Assembly (NCBI RefSeq): GCF_036588685.1
Contig: NC_086375.1
Span: forward strand, 47,934,955 to 47,998,954
Direction: 5' to 3'
Length of the DNA stretch: 64,000 bases
Source: Mytilus trossulus
Lineage: Eukaryota; Mollusca; Bivalvia; Mytilida; Mytilidae
Numbering within the stretch: position 1 is the first letter of the stretch; each line of letters opens with the position of its first letter. Below are positions 49,201 through 61,147 of the stretch, piece by piece. The notes beneath the pieces were generated by a model. It searched no databases. It was not told the DNA's origin and was given only the letters and a program-made list of their open reading frames with translations. The translations under genes and the position numbers were made by a program.

Positions 49201-52200
49201 GCTGAGTCTCGAGACTAAAACTCTCCTCATTTCTGTAGGTTCTGTCGAGGTATGCTTGTGTTGGCATTATCAAAGAGTGAGCATACCTCAGAGCAGCAGC
49301 AGCAAACGAGTTTCGTATAGAAGGATCTAAATTGGAATCGTATGAACTGACATGGCCTCTCTCAGAAGATTTCAGATTGTATTGGTCCATGTGCTGATCA
49401 CCGACGACTATCGGAAGCCATTCATTGTACGAGACATGCTGAATAATAGCTCCCATAATCTTTCTGGTCTCGTCAAATACCTTGCCGTTATTCCATTGTC
49501 TATTTAGATTTTTTAGTCCCTCGGCTATTCTGTTGTGTTCTCTAACCAATAGCGTATGCACAGCACCAAGCGTTGGAATAACGTTTACTCTATTATCTCC
49601 TTTTGTAAGAAAAAAAATAGAACTTTAAGTTTATTGACGGGCAATTAGACCGTTGGTTTTCCCGTTTGAATGGTTTTATACTAGTAATTTTGGGGCCCTT
49701 TATAGCTTGTTGATCGGTTTGAGCCAAGGCTCCGTGTTGAAGGCCGTACTTTAACCTATAATGGTTTAATTTTTAAACTGTTATTTGGATGGAGAGTTGT
49801 CTCATTGGCACTCACACCACATCTTCCTATATCTATTATGATCACCAATGACGTAGATGTTAGCAGCTATAGACCACCGTACGGCCTTCAACAATGAGCA
49901 AAACCAATACCACAAAGCAAGCTTTAAATGGTTTCAAAAAGCAAAATGTAAAACAATGCAAGCGCGTGAAAGCAAACTATCTGATTATATGCAAAATGAA
50001 AAATATCATTTCTACAGTATTTTCATTTCAATTTACGGATGGTGATATATGAATGGTGAGAACATTTCAATATATGTAATTTTGAAAATAACTTAATGAA
50101 TGTACCGATATGTAATGTAATGTACAACATAAGAACAATAAACAAACCTGCGTGCTGGCAATAATCATTAGTTTGGTCGTCTGTTATCAGACAAAAACTT
50201 GTTCCCGTGGGTAGTAAGTTTCCAGGTTCCTTTGTTTTCAGCAAATCTACAAATATGAATATATATATTAAAAAGATAAATGTATAGGCAAGGTGCTTTT
50301 GTCATTCTTAGAAAGGAACAGATGGGTCAACTTATTTTTTTTGTGGAGATAAAACAAAGGAATCAGACAGGAATGCGACTTGGTAAACTTTACAAACGTG
50401 TTTAAAACTTTTAAGTTTTGTAAAATGAAAAATGTATTTCAGGAAGTGTAATGCAAAAATTTGCAAATAACGTACGTGTATTAGTTTGATCCCTGAGAAG
50501 TGAAAGTTCGTCGTCAGATGCCCCATACAACATTCCACCATCTATAAAGGCTGTAAGTTCATTGATTTGTTCTCTTTTATCTGTAAAAAAATCAGATCAG
50601 ACTATCAAGAATGTGTACGATATTGACAAAATAATAGCATGGTTCAATTGCTATGTCAATTGACTTTTTTCATATACTAGTAATTGAAAATAGTTTTCTT
50701 CATACTTTGCGTTTACAAATATTATTGAAATTTTAATATCAGATAAAAAAAAAATATAAAATGATATAAATAGTTCTATAATCTATTGATAGTCCAACCT
50801 TGCTTTGACATCTGACAGAATTGATCCCATGGATGTATGACATGTCCTCCAAAATAGGCCATGGACAGTCCCGAACTATTCTTCATGCTACTGGTTCTTG
50901 CAAGATAAACTAATTTCTTCAAGTTTTTTTTTTTTTTATCGACAAATGAAATCGACCTTTCAATCAGCAACTTTCTGTCAGATGAGAAAGAAGTAGATGC
51001 AGTAAAGCCAGTTTTGGTCTGAAATTTAGTGATTCCAAATTGTGTCTATTATACATAATCTGTAATGTATCAGAGGCGGATTTGGAGGGGTTTTCAGCTC
51101 CCCCCCCCCCCTCGCCGCCCCCCCCCCCTTTGTGGGAAAATCATCGGTTAAATATATAAGGAATCACTGAAGCAATTAGCATGACTGGAGCAGGCTCCCT
51201 CTTAGGCAGTCAGTGGAATCCCCTCATGAAAATTTCTGCATCCGCCACTGTGTGTGAGACAAAATCCATTCTGGTAGTCTAAACATTGTTTTGAAGTTAA
51301 TGCATTGTACCTACCATTCAAACATCCTTTTGTTGTCGAAGATGTTGCTGCTGCTGATCGAACAAAATTGAGACACTTTGAAAAACGTTCATCGCCTGCA
51401 GGTACATCAATAGGAAAGCAGATTGGACTGTAAAGTAGATAAATACATACAATAGCATTACACACATGAATTTTTCAGAGATCAACAATTTATACATGCA
51501 TGTATTTTTTTGCATTCCCAGTATAGCTGATTTTTAAATTGTAAAGAACCAGAAAGTGTACAAGATCGGCTGGAAATGCTGCCGGGCCGGGCGTCTAGCG
51601 ATTTCCTAGTCTTTCAGTCTTGACTCAGATTCTGCCAGGGATGTCTTCTTATTAGTTTGTCCATTTATAATTAAGTTCTGACGAAATTGATTTTATAATT
51701 GTGTCGCCAGCTACGTGGTTGACAGCTTCAAAGTTTAGTTGATAACATGGCTTGTATTACTTACTTGTTTGCATTTGCTGTGTCACAGCAGTCAATATCT
51801 CCTGAAAGAATAAAATTAATTTCAAGATGATCTGTTTATGCGTCAGTGTGTATATATATATATATATATAATTATAAAATATATCTAATTGTTGTACAAA
51901 CTACAATGTATATTATTTATCATGTGGATAATGATAGGATTTGTCAGTGTAAAAGTTACAGTAAAATTCAAATATATGTTGTATTATGTTGTTGCTTATA
52001 GTGTAAATTCGTACCTGCTGTTGGGGTTTTAGTAATATCATGGTCTATGAGTTGTCCCCATGCCATAACAAGTCCAGAATATTGTCTATCATGAAGAGTT
52101 TCTGTGGCTTTGAAAATATCGTTACTTATTTTCCTTGCTGAAGGAAGGTTTCTTGAATTTCTTGGCAGGTCACCGGGAGCTGTAGACAACAATAAAAAAA

Positions 52201-55094
52201 ATATTGATAAAGTAATGACAAAATAAAAACGTAATTTTCGAGAAATGATATATCGTGCAGAAGAAATAGATGCACTTGATTTTCAGGAGATAACTCACTC
52301 ATAAGAATTAACCATACAACAAAGAACCAAAGCTTTAACTCTGTATGCCATAACCATTTAAATCAAATGTGTTTGTGCTAGTAAATATTGTCTATTGTCT
52401 AAAAGTTTTAGATTTACTGTAGAACTTACAGTAAGATGTGCAAGACAGTTAATATATAAACTGTTGATTTATTCGGTAATTACAATCTAATTAAAGCCAG
52501 CTCACTTCTTTAACCTGGGTTGGGAGCTTTCTGGGGTTCGACCGGTAACGATGGTAGTAAAATATCTGGTATTATTTCATTGATTGTTTTGTGTGTAAAG
52601 CGTCCAGTTTCAAGTGTTATATGCAAAAAATTATTTCAACAAATTGATTGAAAAAATGAGGTAAAAACTTATTTCCTTACTAAGGTCGCCTCTGAAAGGT
52701 TGGTCAACATTCTGACCAACAGAAGCAGTATATTTTTATGCGTCCCGCACAGCCAATCCAGTAGTCCCATCTATTTTAATTGACCATATCAATATACCAC
52801 AAGAATCTTCGGGGCTCTTAATTGTTATTTATAAGATAAGGTATAACTATAAGTGATTTAAATGTACAAATCATTGACTTTTAAATGACATGAAAACAGT
52901 TGTTTCTTTAAAAAAAAAGTCATTAGAACTAAGGAAAGGAGAGCAATAACTGTGTTTTAACATGTATACTATAATGGTCGAGTTTTTCTTATATTTTTTT
53001 TATCTATGTATTTGATAAAACCAAAATTGGTTTTAGTTTGATTCGCAAATATACGGTATTATTTGAATTATGACTTGCCATAAACCGGTTGAAGGAATCT
53101 CCTCTGAGCAGTAAAGGACTGGCCCCATTCTGGATTATTCCTATTGTTACAGGACCCATCCATTGTTCTGTATTCTGACGGTGTACATCTAACCGTTGAT
53201 GAGGGACATATAAGTTCTCTGAAGGCAGTATTGATTACTTCGTCTGCCATCAGCTCATCTGCTGTCTTTCCTGTTCTGGTCGAAAATGAATCAAAATTAT
53301 TTGAATATGGCATAGATTTGACGTTTTGTCCCCGAAGGTATCACCAACCCAGTAGTCAGCACTTCGGTGTTGACATGCATATCAATTATATGGTAATTTT
53401 TATAAATTTCCTGTTTACAGAACTTTGATTTTTTGGAAAAACTAAGGATTTTCTTATCTAAGGAATAGATTATCTCAGCCGAATTTGGCACAACTTTTTT
53501 GGAATTTTGGGACCTCAAGGCTCTTCAACTTTGTACTTGTTTGGCTTCATAACTATTTTGATCTGAGCGTCACTGATGAGTCTTATGTAGACGAAACGCG
53601 CGTTAAATTATAATCCTGGTACCTTTGATAACTATTTGAAAATTCTATAATTCTTTAGACAATGGACAAAAATGACTTTGGTAAATATATACTATGAAAT
53701 CATTATATATAGATGAAATATTTAACCTATATTTCGTATTTTTTACCCGGAGGCATGATAGTTTTATAGCCAATCTAAACTGACATTTGGTAATTTTGCA
53801 GTCAGTGATTTATTTATTTATCTGTTTCTTAATATTTCGCAAATAGGATACACTATTATGAAAGGTTTCTTACTTTTCCATTAAATGTCTTGTAGCTTCA
53901 TGTTTAATTATAGCATCTGACTCCATTTGGTGTGAACGACCAGATTTAACTGGAGCTATTTGGTGTTGCAGGTTGGCATCTGAAATAAGACGTATTACAT
54001 AAAACAGTTTATCTAGATATTTTTCGACTTGTGGATACTTTTTGATTTTTAATGTGTGATTCAGTTGCAGTGGCGGATCCAGAACTTTTCATAAAGGGGA
54101 GGGGGCACTGACTGACCTAAAGGGGGTCCGCTCCAGGCATGCTTCGGTGGTTCCCTATTTAATCAACCAAATTTTTCCCACGAAAGCGGGAGCCGGCTGC
54201 CAAGGATCCGCCCATGGGTTGTTATCGGTTGTGCAATTGTCAAAATCAAATTGGACGTCTTTGTGAAGGCCGTACGGTTGTCTATAATTGCCTCCATTCA
54301 CTTCAATTGCACTTTGTTATAAAGTATAATCGTTTCATGGCTTATTATTTTGTGTGCAAAAAAAATAAGTGACTTAATTATTATCCGTAGGGTTCCATTC
54401 CCGACGGAACGAACACACTTGTATGAATAAAGAACTATTGCATTACATTACCTGGAAAATATATCTTCGCATCGATTTACATTTCAAAATAACAAAAAAA
54501 CTCTTATCAATAAAATGGAAAAATATAAACTGCATGGTTTGATCATATCAATGGCTAGTTAAACTAATTGTCAAAAACTTAAATTTACAAATTGAGATAA
54601 ATTAATAAATATCGGCATCCTGAAAACATTATCAATCAAATTAACAACACTAACAAAAAAATAAAATCAGCAAGGGTTTAACATAACTCGCATGGTTTTA
54701 TAATGACTGATTTCTGAGTAATATGTTTAATTATGCAAATAAAAACTGGCTTTATCAATAAGTATTTTTTTTTTAATTTTTACGTGCATTTTCCTGTGAT
54801 ATTAGCGCATTTATGGCGCCGATGAGAAATGTTTTATGGCGCAAATGAAATATTTTTCTGGCACGAATGAAATGTGAACTTGCACAAAAGCAAAGCACCG
54901 TTCCTAATCATTATCTTATTCATACCTTCATTACTTAATGGATTTAGTTTACGAAATTCTGAAAGTTTTCTTCTGCCAAAAAATACTGATTCTAATACAT
55001 CTTCTATCTTGGACAACGATGATTTTTTCAGTTCAGCATCCACAGTCTGTAGAAGCAAGACAAACACTAATATGAATCCGAATCGAACATCCAT
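46295..55094 (-). CDS. Secreted animal haem peroxidase (peroxinectin/peroxidasin-like), complete, 13 exons
   Basis: Haem enzyme oxidising halides, phenols or tyrosines with H2O2; in invertebrates used in immunity, adhesion and matrix or shell hardening. Exons from ATG: 54926-55094, 53874-53979, 53079-53275, 52015-52179, 51765-51801, 51315-51427, 50476-50580, 50148-50246, 49107-49599, 48646-48861, 47323-47489, 46995-47115, 46295-46367. Phases close; total 2061 nt, 686 aa. Signal peptide ~1-20 ([16 protein letters not shown]). Distal [10 protein letters not shown] gives Asp203/His204. [18 protein letters not shown] lies at ~265-282. GDNRVN places catalytic Arg at 334; [12 protein letters not shown] follows. 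Proximal His is 438 in [24 protein letters not shown] and [27 protein letters not shown] complete the fold. The Glu and Met that bond haem in myeloperoxidase are Val337 and Ile338. Intron 3 starts with GC. Confidence 0.95.
48380..48452. repeat. Strong hairpin in the peroxidase intron between exons 10 and 11
   Basis: The arms AAAGGTACAGATTTTGATAT.. (48380-48406) and ..ATATCAAAATATGTACCTTTT (48425-48452) are inverted copies of about 27 bp around a ~18-bp loop. Confidence 0.6.
49640..49835 (+). mobile_element. Family M retroelement tail in the intron between exons 8 and 9 of the peroxidase gene
   Basis: Reads AGACCGTTGGTTTTCCCG, GGGGCCCTTTATAGCTTG and GTTGTCTCATTGGCACTC, and ends CACACCACATCTTCCTATAT. 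It is the reverse orientation of 24128-24517. Confidence 0.65.
51068..51256. mobile_element. Short TIR element with C runs inside a peroxidase intron
   Basis: Opens CAGAGGCGGATTTGGAGGGG and closes GCATCCGCCACTG, an imperfect terminal inverted repeat of the CAGTGGCGGAT type. C runs lie at 51100-51127. Same class as 54068-54217 and 61148-62534. Confidence 0.6.
51850..51872. repeat. (TA)n microsatellite in a peroxidase intron
   Basis: About eleven TA units after GTG. Other TA tracts are at about 7167, 60108 and 60302-60334. Confidence 0.7.
53315..53645 (+). repeat. Isolated satellite monomer in the second peroxidase intron
   Basis: GACGTTTTGTCCCCGAAGG through GAGCGTCACTGATGAGTC, GACGAAACGCGCG and CCTGGTACCTTTGATAAC. 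It directly abuts exon 53079-53275 on the upstream side. Confidence 0.7.
54068..54217. mobile_element. Short TIR element (CAGTGGCGGATCCAG) in the first peroxidase intron
   Basis: Opens GCAGTGGCGGATCCAGAAC and closes CCAAGGATCCGCCCATGG; G/C-rich interior, no ORF. Confidence 0.6.
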
Positions 55095-55184
55095 TTCAAA
55101 ATATTAGACGAAACAGACCGTTTGATGATCTCAATTCTCGATATATGAAAAGCGAAATGGAATTGTTCACATATATATGCGGTT

Positions 55185-55193
55185 TATTTTATA
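55185..55193 (-). promoter_or_regulatory. Possible TATA box of the peroxidase gene
   Basis: TATAAAATA on the minus strand about 90-100 nt upstream of the ATG at 55094, compatible with a ~65-nt leader. The region is AT-rich, so this is tentative. Confidence 0.35.
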
Positions 55194-55394
55194 TATGTAC
55201 TATATATACATTTCGCCCACTCAATGATTACGTAATTTTTTTTCACAGTCAAAAAGTAGGTGAGACTTATTAAATCCCCTAGTTGTATAAAAGTTAAGCC
55301 CAGATTATCATCTTAATTTTTAGAGTATACTTGCATTCATTTTACGGCCAAACAGTTATATATTTTAACCCTTCAGTGACAAAAGTTTGATAAA

Positions 55395-55640
55395 TTCGGG
55401 GAATGACTTTGTTGTTAAAGTGTTTTAATACAAAACTTTGAATTTTACGAAAAAAACTCAAGAAATTATACCCCTGGAAAATATTCCATTAAGTGAATTT
55501 GGAAACCATTTCGAAATGTTTGGTCTTCAATGCTCTTCAAATTCGAACTATGTAAAAAGTCTATGTTTAACGTTCTTTTCATTTGTGCGATTTTTTGTAA
55601 GACGAAGTACGCAACTTTAAGCCTGGTATGAGTTTATAAT
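55395..55640 (+). repeat. Strongly diverged satellite monomer upstream of the peroxidase gene
   Basis: Keeps the order ACAAAACTTTGAATTTTACG, TTCAATGCTCTTCAAATTCG, GTAAGACGAAGTACGC and CCTGGTATGAGTTT of the satellite unit, but with many changes. Confidence 0.45.
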
Positions 55641-56192
55641 TAGACTGGCCTTATTTATTATATTCTTAATTAATTGTTGTTGTCTTACCGCCCAGTAAGC
55701 AATACAAAAGTAGTTCGTGCCAATTCGCGACGAAAACAAGTACACAGAAAATGCAATAGGTATGTTCCGAAAGTTGGCCGTCATTGGTGGATATATATAT
55801 AGCGAGATTTTGTCTGCATCTAGAAAATGATAATATGTTTGATAAGACCAGAAATTTAGTCTTGCAACAGGCCACCTGAGGACCCCTCATATTTGTTGTA
55901 AAGATTCTTTAGAAAACGGAGAGGGTGGCACACTTTCCGAGGCTAAATGAGGCATCTGATTTTAAGTTCCCATCTTGACCAGTCGTTGCTACAATTTTTC
56001 ACGAAGCTCATCTTGTGCAGTGTTGAACAGATGTTAGAGGTCAAGAGATAAACCATATTTAGATATCCCAGTCAACCCTTTTAGTTGTCATTTATTAATT
56101 AAGACTAATCTGCATTCTCTATACTAGATTTTTTATAATATTACGCATAAGTGCTTTTTAAGCAGTGTCTAGGACACCGGACATAAGACAGA
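55641..56192. other. Unassigned stretch between a satellite remnant and a reverse-transcriptase element
   Basis: No recognised gene. The ~230 bp before 56193 may be part of the element's damaged coding region. Confidence 0.3.
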
Positions 56193-57511
56193 ATGAAATT
56201 TCGTATCATTAAGGAAAATGTATTCAAAGCTCTCAATAATGACGACTTCAGTATGTATATTAATGAAATTTATCCTGGTGAACTCACTTTAAATAAAGCT
56301 AATACTAACAATGACCACTGCCCTTTCCTCGATCTTGATATCTATATCACTAACGGAAAGCTGAATACTAAAATTTATGATAAAAGGGATGATTTTTCAT
56401 TTCCTATCGTTAATTATCCGTTTTTAGATGGTGACGTTCCCTTGTCACCATCTTACGGTGTTTATATATCTCAACTTGTACGATTCGCTCGTGTATGTAA
56501 CAATGTTTTAGATTTTAACGAGAGAAATTTATGTATTACTGAAAAATTATTACACCAGGGTTTTCGATATCACAAACTAGTCAAAACATTTACTAAATTT
56601 TATCATCGGTATAAAGACATCATTCGAAAATATAGCTCAACATGCAGACTTTTTATACATTCAGGTATTTCACATCCAATTTTTTATGGAAATATTCTTT
56701 ATAAAGCACAAAGGTGTCAGTATTCACCTCATAAACTTACAAAACCTTTGAATAGACTTATTAAGAAGGGATATAATTACGATACTGTTGTCAAGTCATT
56801 AAAGATTGCATATTTTGGAGTTAATATTGAGTCACTGATAAGGTCTTTGCGTCGGAACTAAACACATTTATTCTAAAAACAGTTGTTGGCATGACACGGG
56901 TTATGTTCTTCTCATATATGTTATGATGGTATGATACTAAACCCCTTACGGGAAGGATTGTGCCTGATGTTCATATGATGAAATCATAATCTTTCAGTCA
57001 GTTTAATTGAAGTCTGGAGCTGGCATGTCAGTTAACTGCTAGTAGTCTGTTGTAAACTTATTTATGTATTATTGTCATTTTGTTTATTTTCTTTGGTTAC
57101 ATCTTCTGACATCAGACTCGGACTTCTCTTGAACTGAATTTTAATGTGCGTATTGTTATGCTTTTACTTTTCTACACTGGTTAGAGGTATAGGGGGAGGG
57201 TTGAGATCTCACAAACATGTTTAACCCCGCCGCATTTTTGCGCCTGTCCCAAGTCAGGAGCCTCTGGCCTTTGTTAGTCTTGTATTATTTAAATTTTAGT
57301 TTCTTGTGTACAATTTGGAAATTAGTATGGCGTTCATTATCACTGAACTAGTATATATTTGTTTAGGGGCCAGCTGAAGGACGCCTCCGGGTGCGGGAAT
57401 TTCTCGCTACATTGAAGACCTGTTGGTGACCTTCTGCTGTTGTATTTTTATATTTTGGTCGGGTTGTTGTCTCTTTGACACATTCCCCATTTCCATTCTC
57501 AATTTTATTCA
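56193..57511 (+). mobile_element. 5'-truncated reverse-transcriptase element with a 222-codon open frame and complete 3' end
   Basis: The frame 56193-56861 is the part of the RT polyprotein just after the catalytic YIDD motif: CPFLDLDIYITNGKL, KIYDKRDDFSFPIVNYPFL, PSYGVYISQLVRFARVCNN, LLHQGFRYHKLVKTFTKFY. It is the same family type as the pseudogene at 30520-32740, on the opposite strand. It stops at ..LIRSLRRN without a GIY-YIG domain. The ~650-bp 3' part contains GGGTTGAGATCTCACAAACA, CGCCTGTCCCAAGTCAGGAG and the end GGTCGGGTTGTTGTCTCTTT..CCATTTCCATTCTC. Fragments of this end recur at 349-660 (minus) and 60838-60896 (plus). Confidence 0.8.
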
Positions 57512-58834
57512 AAGTATGAAACACCCATGCAGGTCTTCTTATTTGAGAAAACTCTGAAATATACCGCTTTGTACAAATAGTTTACGCTGCAGTCGCCATC
57601 ACCATCGCCGCTTTCGAAGGTCAGACAAAACTTGTGCCACCATTAGTTTCAAAATTGGTGAGATATTTAATTATTTAGTGTAACAAAACAGCATAAAATA
57701 AATTGTGATGTATGTTGGCCTCTATATGTGTTTATGAATTTGTAGTGTTGGATTGATGCCTAATTCGGGGTATTTTCTTATCCCCTTTTATTCATGTTCC
57801 AAATAAGGAAACCAAGAACTAGTGTGCTTATAGGAATAATAGCCTATATATGTCTTTATTAAAATACCTTATAAGTATATAATATTTATCCAATTAATTG
57901 ATTAAAGAACTGAGTGTCACCAAGAATTTGTATACTATACAAATCCTTGGTGTCACGAAGTAGCTCTAATCAGATAAATAAAATTTAACAAAGTCAACAT
58001 TTAAAAAAAATAAATCCATTCGTTAGTATGATATTCTATAGTTTACTATAATCTGTATTATATAGAATAAATCCCACAACATAACACTATAAGTTGGTTT
58101 TGAAATTGTATGTCAGGCTGTGTTGGTCATGTCAATAAACTTCGTGTGTTAGGGATAACATTCATTCAATTTGCGCAATGACATTCAACTTTGGTTCCCG
58201 TTGTTTACTTTCACAATTGTATTCTTCGAATGACACAATTCTTGACACGATCTTACCCCTCAACTCAGTTGAAATTAGTTTACTATTATATAATTTTCTT
58301 CATACTATAAAGAATATTCCTAATTTCAATATGAGTTGAATGCTTTTCTATTTAAAACAAGTCCGAAATGCAGGACTTCATTACATGTGTTTGAAATAGT
58401 ACCTTCTCCTTGGATTAATTCAATACAGAAGCCGTCGCATTCAACTCTGCATCCAGTATGGCAGTAAGCCGGAATAAGGGGATTTATGGGGGAGGGGGGG
58501 GGGGGATCCACAAACTAAGCAATGTATTAGCTGAGTAGGGGGCCTTTTAATGGTAACAACAGTTCCTTCAACCAAATACAATCTGGTTGGAAAAGGACAT
58601 TCTTTTTGGAAAACAAACATTTATAGAATATATTTATCCTGAAAAGGTAGGAGAAATTGTTTTATGAAAATGGAAAAAAGCACGTGTCATGTTTCTGTGC
58701 AAGGGCAATTTTAAATTTCAATCCAAAATATTTATTTGTTTTCCGACAAAAACTGATCAGCGCTGAATAAATTACTCGTCGAAATTTGTGAAAACGAAAT
58801 TAATCCCTTTATCACGAACTAATAATATAATTAA
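57512..58834. other. Intergenic stretch; one 21-bp-arm hairpin, a G run, otherwise unassigned
   Basis: A near-perfect hairpin lies at 57914-57956 (GTGTCACCAAG..TATAC..CTTGGTGTCAC). 58488-58505 is a G run next to GGATCCACAAAC, perhaps part of a G-rich TIR element. No gene seen. Confidence 0.4.
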
Positions 58835-58999
58835 GGAATAACAGTACTGTAGTTGAAGAGTTGCCACCGTCAATTGTAGATTTGACGGTCGCAAATGCAG
58901 TTTTACTGGCGACGCGGAGCGGAGACAGTAAAACGGAGATTTGCGACCGTCAAATCAAAATTGACGGTGGCAACTCTTCAACTACAGTACTGTTATTCC
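58835..58999. mobile_element. 165-bp almost complete palindrome, hairpin MITE
   Basis: Outer arms GGAATAACAGTACTGTAGTT and AACTACAGTACTGTTATTCC are perfect inverse copies. The match continues through GAAGAGTTGCCACCGTCAAT, ATTTGACGGTCGCAAAT and TTTTACTG to a small loop (GCGACGCGGAGCGGAGA). The sequence TGCATTAGAATC next to the right end recurs inverted at about 59368-59380, so it may be part of a longer element. Confidence 0.8.
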
Positions 59000-60300
59000 G
59001 ATTCTAATGCATTACAAAAAGAAAAAAATACGATAAAACTGGAAAAATTGTCTAAATATGTGAAATAAAAAAAAAATCCGCGAAACTTCATCAATAATTT
59101 TGGCACAAAGAGGTCATGGCTAAACGTGACGTCATTCAAACGAAAACTTACAAACTGGAGGTTATTTCGTTACCTGTACGCTTCAAATTTGGATAAGATT
59201 ACATTAAAACAGCAAATTCGAGGTAGGTGTTGTTTTATTTATGATTATATAGTAGTAATCGAACATTTGTTGATTCATCAATTCAAAATGGCGGTCTCTC
59301 CTTAGTTACGCCTGGTCAACTGTGGATTTGACGGCAACTGTTAGCCAATGAAAAAAAATGTTACATCCAAATTGCATTAGAATCTATAATAACGATATCA
59401 ATCTGTTTTCACGAATTTTAAAAATGTATAAGGTTATCTCACAAATTCGTCCTAATGATTTCAATCCGACAAAAAGAATCACATAATTCATGATAACGAA
59501 TTATATAATTCAATAATAGAATTTAAGTCCTGTACTTAAATTCAGTTATCACGGTGCGCTGTACTATTACATTGGTTGGTTATTAGTGAGTTTAAGAAAA
59601 CTCAAATTTCATTAGTGGTTAGTGAACCATACAATTTGACGTCACGATCCTTTTTTAATTCGGGTCCAACAGGAGAGGCTGCTTAAAAAACTTGATGTTA
59701 TCAGAGGAAAATTTTATTCAAAATCCCTCCGTTCTCCCAAATTGTATATTTATTGTAAATACAATGTATTAGAATAAGATACTGCCTGTGTTGTAATTTA
59801 TAATTTCAGGTGATGTTTCAGTTGTCATTTGTTTGAACACCTATATGTATTTGGCCAATTGGACAGACAGGACCTGTGAAGAAGTCTGATCGAAGTTATC
59901 AAACCTTCCAACAAAGACTTTGAATTTATTAGGCCTGTGATTTGCATAATTCGCTGCATCAAAAAACATTTTGTTTTATGAATAGGATCATTTTCTACAT
60001 ATCTAGATGCACAATGTAAGGGTTTCGATCCATCACCTGTGTTTCCACGGTGATTTCCAAATTGTTTTAATCCTATCTTCAGTTACCATTATCTGTGGTA
60101 GTAATTTATATATATATATATATTAGTCAAATGCGTTTTGTTTAAATATACTTTTTCACTCTTTTGGTCTTTTGGAAAATGTTGTTTGTGCTGTTTTTAG
60201 ACCCTTCTACAACGAAATTTGTTTGACATGCACACGTATAAAAATTGCGGTTTTTATCCAACGCAGTCATAGGTTTGAACGTAGTTTTCAATTTAGACTC

Positions 60301-60336
<36 letters not shown>

Positions 60337-60837
60337 CAGTACGGTTGCCATAATCAGCAATATGCGGGTAACCTCATTTTTCAGTTATATACACCATGTA
60401 TAAATTATGAGAATAAAAATATTAAAGGCTGTGGCCAAATACTGCCAATTTGTTGTTTGGTTTTAATAAGCATCTGGGATAACTAGAATTCAATTACAGT
60501 CGATTTCATTGAATGTGTAGGGAAAGGTGGAATCCTTGGTTTGTTGAACCATGAAGTCATTATTAGGTCAGGTATACTACCCAACTTTCGAAGTAGTCTA
60601 TTCCTACAGACAGACAGATTGGTTATCTGGCGGACTAGTCTACTCTTAAAGGAGGGTGATTTACCTAATCTAATATTAACCTCACGGTTCAGCTAACAAG
60701 CAAGCTAACCAAGGATTCTACCTTTCCATACACACTCAATGAAATCGGCAGTATTTTTTGGGATTCCTTTACCATGCACGGATAAAAATAATTAGCACAC
60801 ATAAACTTATAATAGTGACAAATCTGTTGTCTGCTAT
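59000..60837. other. Intergenic stretch, no gene recognised
   Basis: TA microsatellites at about 60108-60122 and 60302-60334. Short ORFs are spurious. Confidence 0.35.
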
Positions 60838-60896
60838 TTGGTCGGGTTGTCGTCTCGTTGACATATTCCCAATTTCCATTCTTACTTTTATTCAAA
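60838..60896 (+). mobile_element. Terminal fragment of the RT element 3' end
   Basis: TTGGTCGGGTTGTCGTCTCG and CCAATTTCCATTCTTACTTT match the end of 56193-57511. Confidence 0.5.
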
Positions 60897-61147
60897 CGTT
60901 TGTCTCGGAATTGTGGTTTTTGACAACGGACTTTTGGGAACAAGAGACGAAAAAGAAGACTTAGAATGCAAGAAATTGCGGATGACCAAACAAAATTCTG
61001 CAAACATGGGTAAATATCATCTTTAAAGGGATATAACTCCTTTAAAGGAAAATTGACGGTGTTCTCTATTGGAAAAACTTGACTTGTCGATATAATTTGT
61101 CTACAGGAATAACTTGTAGATCTAATGTTGTCTATCGGAATAACTTG

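Noticed and set aside
50776-50970. 64-codon ORF in a peroxidase intron considered as an extra exon
   Set aside because: No peroxidase motif, and exons 6 and 7 already join in phase without it.
51202-51314. In-frame extension of peroxidase exon 6 (reading [16 protein letters not shown])
   Set aside because: It diverges from the peroxidase family and runs into a TIR element. Splicing at 51315 to 50580 gives the expected conserved [14 protein letters not shown] junction in the correct phase.
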